NCBI GenBank assembly: GCA_003141555.1
Contig: PLMN01000011.1
Location: forward strand, 1-64,000
DNA: 64,000 bases
Direction: 5' to 3'
Source of the DNA: Candidatus Aminicenantota bacterium
Lineage (GTDB): Bacteria > Acidobacteriota > Aminicenantia > Aminicenantales > UBA4085
Below the pieces are notes generated by a model that was not told the origin of the DNA, did not search any database, and worked only from the letters and a program-made list of their open reading frames with translations. Shown here piece after piece: positions 62,387-64,000 of this stretch. Each line of letters starts with the position of its first letter. The first letter of the stretch is position 1. A program made the translations under genes and the position numbers.

Positions 62387-62650
62387 GTGATCAAACGCTT
62401 GCGATCCGGGCGCCGGCTTTGGATATGGAGCCTGGGAATTCTCCTCGCCGCCTTCCTCCATTCCCAGGACAACGCTCCCGTCCGCCAGAGCGAACCATCT
62501 AAAAGGCAGGCGAACGATTACATGAGCCTGCTCCTCCAGAGGGACACGGCCCAACTCGGCCTGAAGGAGGATCCGGCCCTGACCCGTCTCCTGAAGCAGC
62601 CGAGCATCGATTGGGCCATCCGCGCCTCGGCCCGCCACATCCTGAATTAA
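62387..62650 (+). CDS. Small exported protein (87 aa)
   Basis: Starts GTG with a signal peptide (IKRLRSGRRLWIWSLGILLA...LHSQ) and a short polar helical body (ANDYMSLLLQRDTAQLGL, DPALTRLLKQPSIDWAIR). The frame is open further upstream, but that part covers the hairpins at 62238-62302. It is divergent from the pil operon. Not recognised. Confidence 0.5.
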   Translation: MIKRLRSGRRLWIWSLGILLAAFLHSQDNAPVRQSEPSKRQANDYMSLLLQRDTAQLGLKEDPALTRLLKQPSIDWAIRASARHILN

Positions 62651-62693
62651 TTGACCGGAATTAATTGACCGGATAGAATTTTTTTTGTACGAT
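62645..62693 (+). promoter_or_regulatory. Tandem 14 bp repeat and promoter before the PDZ-7TM gene
   Basis: aattaattgaccgg occurs twice in tandem (62645-62658, 62659-62672); the second copy supplies TTGACC (62665-62670), followed by a 17 nt spacer and TACGAT (62688-62693). The repeat could be an operator or a simple duplication. Confidence 0.5.
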
Positions 62694-62714
62694 GGATTCA
62701 ATTTTTTGGATTCC

Positions 62715-64000
62715 ATGAAGAAATGGGCATATTGGCTCCTGGTTCCGCTCGCGATCCTGGTGTTCCTGGGCGGGCTCAACGTCTACCGGAAGATCGTCTG
62801 GAAGGAGCCCACGGACGGCGTGGACTGGCAGACCCGGTCGACGGGCCTGACCGCGATCAAGGTCGATCCGAACGGGCCGGGCTATATCTACGCGACCATC
62901 AAGCCTGGCGACATCCTCTTCACCATCAACGGGGTCCCGATCAACAACAAGATCGACCTGGTGAAGATCCTGTGGACGGCGTCCCGAATGAACCAGAAGC
63001 TCACCTACCAGATCAACCGCCAAGGAGACTTGATGTTCTTGTCGCTGATGACCGCGATGAAGGGCGTCAGCCTCAATTACTTCTATCTGGCCTTGATCGG
63101 GCTCATGACCCTCATCATCGGCCTCATCGTCCTGTTCAACTCCCCCCGGCCGTTCGCCCCGCCCAACACCTACTATTATCTCCTGACGGTCATCCTCTTC
63201 GCGTTCTACATCTTTTCCCATACCGGCCAGCTCGACCTTCTGGACAGCGTCTTTTACTGGCTGAACAACGCGGCCTTCCTTGCCTTCCCTCCGCTGCTTC
63301 TCCATTTCTTCCTCATCTTCCCCCAGCGGAAGAGATTCATCCGCCAGAAGCCGTCCTGGATCAGGATCCTCTACCTTCCGGCCGTCCTCCTGCTCGCCGC
63401 CCGGATCGCCTTCCATCTTCCCCAGCTCAACAACCTCGACGCCTCCCTGACCTTCCGCATCTACGAGACCCTGGAGAAGATCTACCTCTTCCACTTCGCC
63501 CTCTTCACGCTCTTGACCCTGGCCACCCTGATCCACAGCTACCTCCGCCATCCGGGCTACCTGGTCCGCAAGCAGCTCAAGTGGGTCGTCTACGGCCTTG
63601 GTTTTGGGATCGTCCCCTTCACCGCCCTCTACGTCATCCCCTACCTCGCGGGACACACGCCCGGCCCGGTCGCCGAGCTGACCATCCTCCTCCAAGCCCT
63701 CGTCCCCCTGTCTTTTTCCTATGCCATCTCCCGCACCCGGGTGACCGACATCGAAGTCCTGATCAAGAAGGCGGCGACCCTGGTCTTTTCCTATTTCGTC
63801 CTGGCTCTGCTGTACGTGGCCGTGGGCGCCCAGACCAAGATCTTCGCCGAGAACCGGCTGAACGCCATCCTCCTCTGGCTCCTGGCTATCGTCCTGGGGA
63901 GCACGCTCTTCACCCCATTGAAAAAGCTCGTCCAAGCCCTGTTTGACCGCCTGTTCTACAAGCGGAGCTACCAGTACCGGAAGACGCTTCTCTCGATCAG
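62715..64000 (+). CDS. PDZ plus 7TM signalling protein, N-terminal part (runs off the window)
   Basis: Open from ATG 62715 to the window edge, at least 428 residues. An N-terminal anchor (WAYWLLVPLAILVFLGGLNV) is followed by a PDZ-like domain at about 45-110 (GYIYATIKPGDILFTINGVP), about eight membrane helices, and then LFDRLFYKRSYQYRKTLLSI. This last segment normally leads into a GAF, histidine kinase (ComP-like) or SpoIIE phosphatase domain, so it is probably a membrane sensor. The output domain is outside the window. Confidence 0.75.
   Translation, partial: MKKWAYWLLVPLAILVFLGGLNVYRKIVWKEPTDGVDWQTRSTGLTAIKVDPNGPGYIYATIKPGDILFTINGVPINNKIDLVKILWTASRMNQKLTYQINRQGDLMFLSLMTAMKGVSLNYFYLALIGLMTLIIGLIVLFNSPRPFAPPNTYYYLLTVILFAFYIFSHTGQLDLLDSVFYWLNNAAFLAFPPLLLHFFLIFPQRKRFIRQKPSWIRILYLPAVLLLAARIAFHLPQLNNLDASLTFRIYETLEKIYLFHFALFTLLTLATLIHSYLRHPGYLVRKQLKWVVYGLGFGIVPFTALYVIPYLAGHTPGPVAELTILLQALVPLSFSYAISRTRVTDIEVLIKKAATLVFSYFVLALLYVAVGAQTKIFAENRLNAILLWLLAIVLGSTLFTPLKKLVQALFDRLFYKRSYQYRKTLLSI

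Overview
The window is GC-rich (about two thirds G+C by eye), densely packed bacterial DNA with no plasmid or phage hallmark genes. The gene mix suggests an anaerobic or facultative, proteolytic and saccharolytic member of the Acidobacteriota/Aminicenantes-like lineages: Asp-box (BNR/VPS10) secreted proteins, two S9-family peptidases, a DUF5107-TPR lipoprotein, FecR/DUF6600 and Spy-like envelope proteins, class III ribonucleotide reductase, a Lut-type lactate oxidase and a type IV pilus assembly operon. This placement is an inference from gene families; no rRNA or marker-gene search was possible.

Layout. 0-8.5 kb: an MFS transporter, a large Asp-box protein, an SRPBCC membrane protein, then a two-gene phosphonate-type cassette (aminotransferase plus nucleotidyltransferase) that lies between dut and a remnant of the dut 3' end. 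8.5-11.7 kb: nrdD, a redoxin and nrdG behind a pair of NrdR boxes. 11.7-18.2 kb: HAD phosphatase, a second MFS transporter and a series of small exported envelope proteins, several with clear terminators. 18.2-26.8 kb: two sugar-uptake operons, a ribose-type ABC importer with a GHMP kinase and a fructose-type PTS whose HPr, EI and EIIA are one polypeptide. 27.2-28.4 kb: a gene-poor kilobase with strong promoters, a candidate structured RNA, GC-rich hairpins and micro-ORFs. 28.4-34.1 kb: an S9 peptidase, then ABC ATPase, ABC permease, TPR protein and prepilin peptidase, resembling the Myxococcus pilGHI-pilD arrangement. 34.2-41 kb: a polytopic membrane protein, asparagine synthetase, tilS, tRNA-Met(CAU) and a URO-D-like protein. 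41.1-47.7 kb: NIF3-like protein, sodium/solute symporter, DUF5107-TPR lipoprotein and a DUF1579 protein. 47.8-51.7 kb: a serine-hydrolase remnant, an iron-sulfur protein gene broken by a stop codon, a lipoprotein and a prolyl oligopeptidase. 51.8-54.4 kb: lutC and a lutB-lutA fusion. 54.6-62.1 kb: pilC-B-M-N-O-P-Q. The window ends inside a PDZ-plus-7TM signalling protein.

How the genes work together. The pilus operon at the right and the prepilin peptidase/ABC module at 31-34 kb probably serve one surface machine, split over about 20 kb; the major pilin and a retraction ATPase are not in the window. The transport, peptidase and lactate genes fit a scavenging metabolism.

Two window-wide patterns stand out. 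First, at least six transcription units carry a sigma70-like promoter whose -10 box ends 6-9 nt before the start codon with no Shine-Dalgarno sequence, so they are predicted to be leaderless or nearly so. Second, five intergenic palindromic elements with GGGGAC or GGTGACA tips lie between genes and look like non-autonomous REP/MITE-type repeats.
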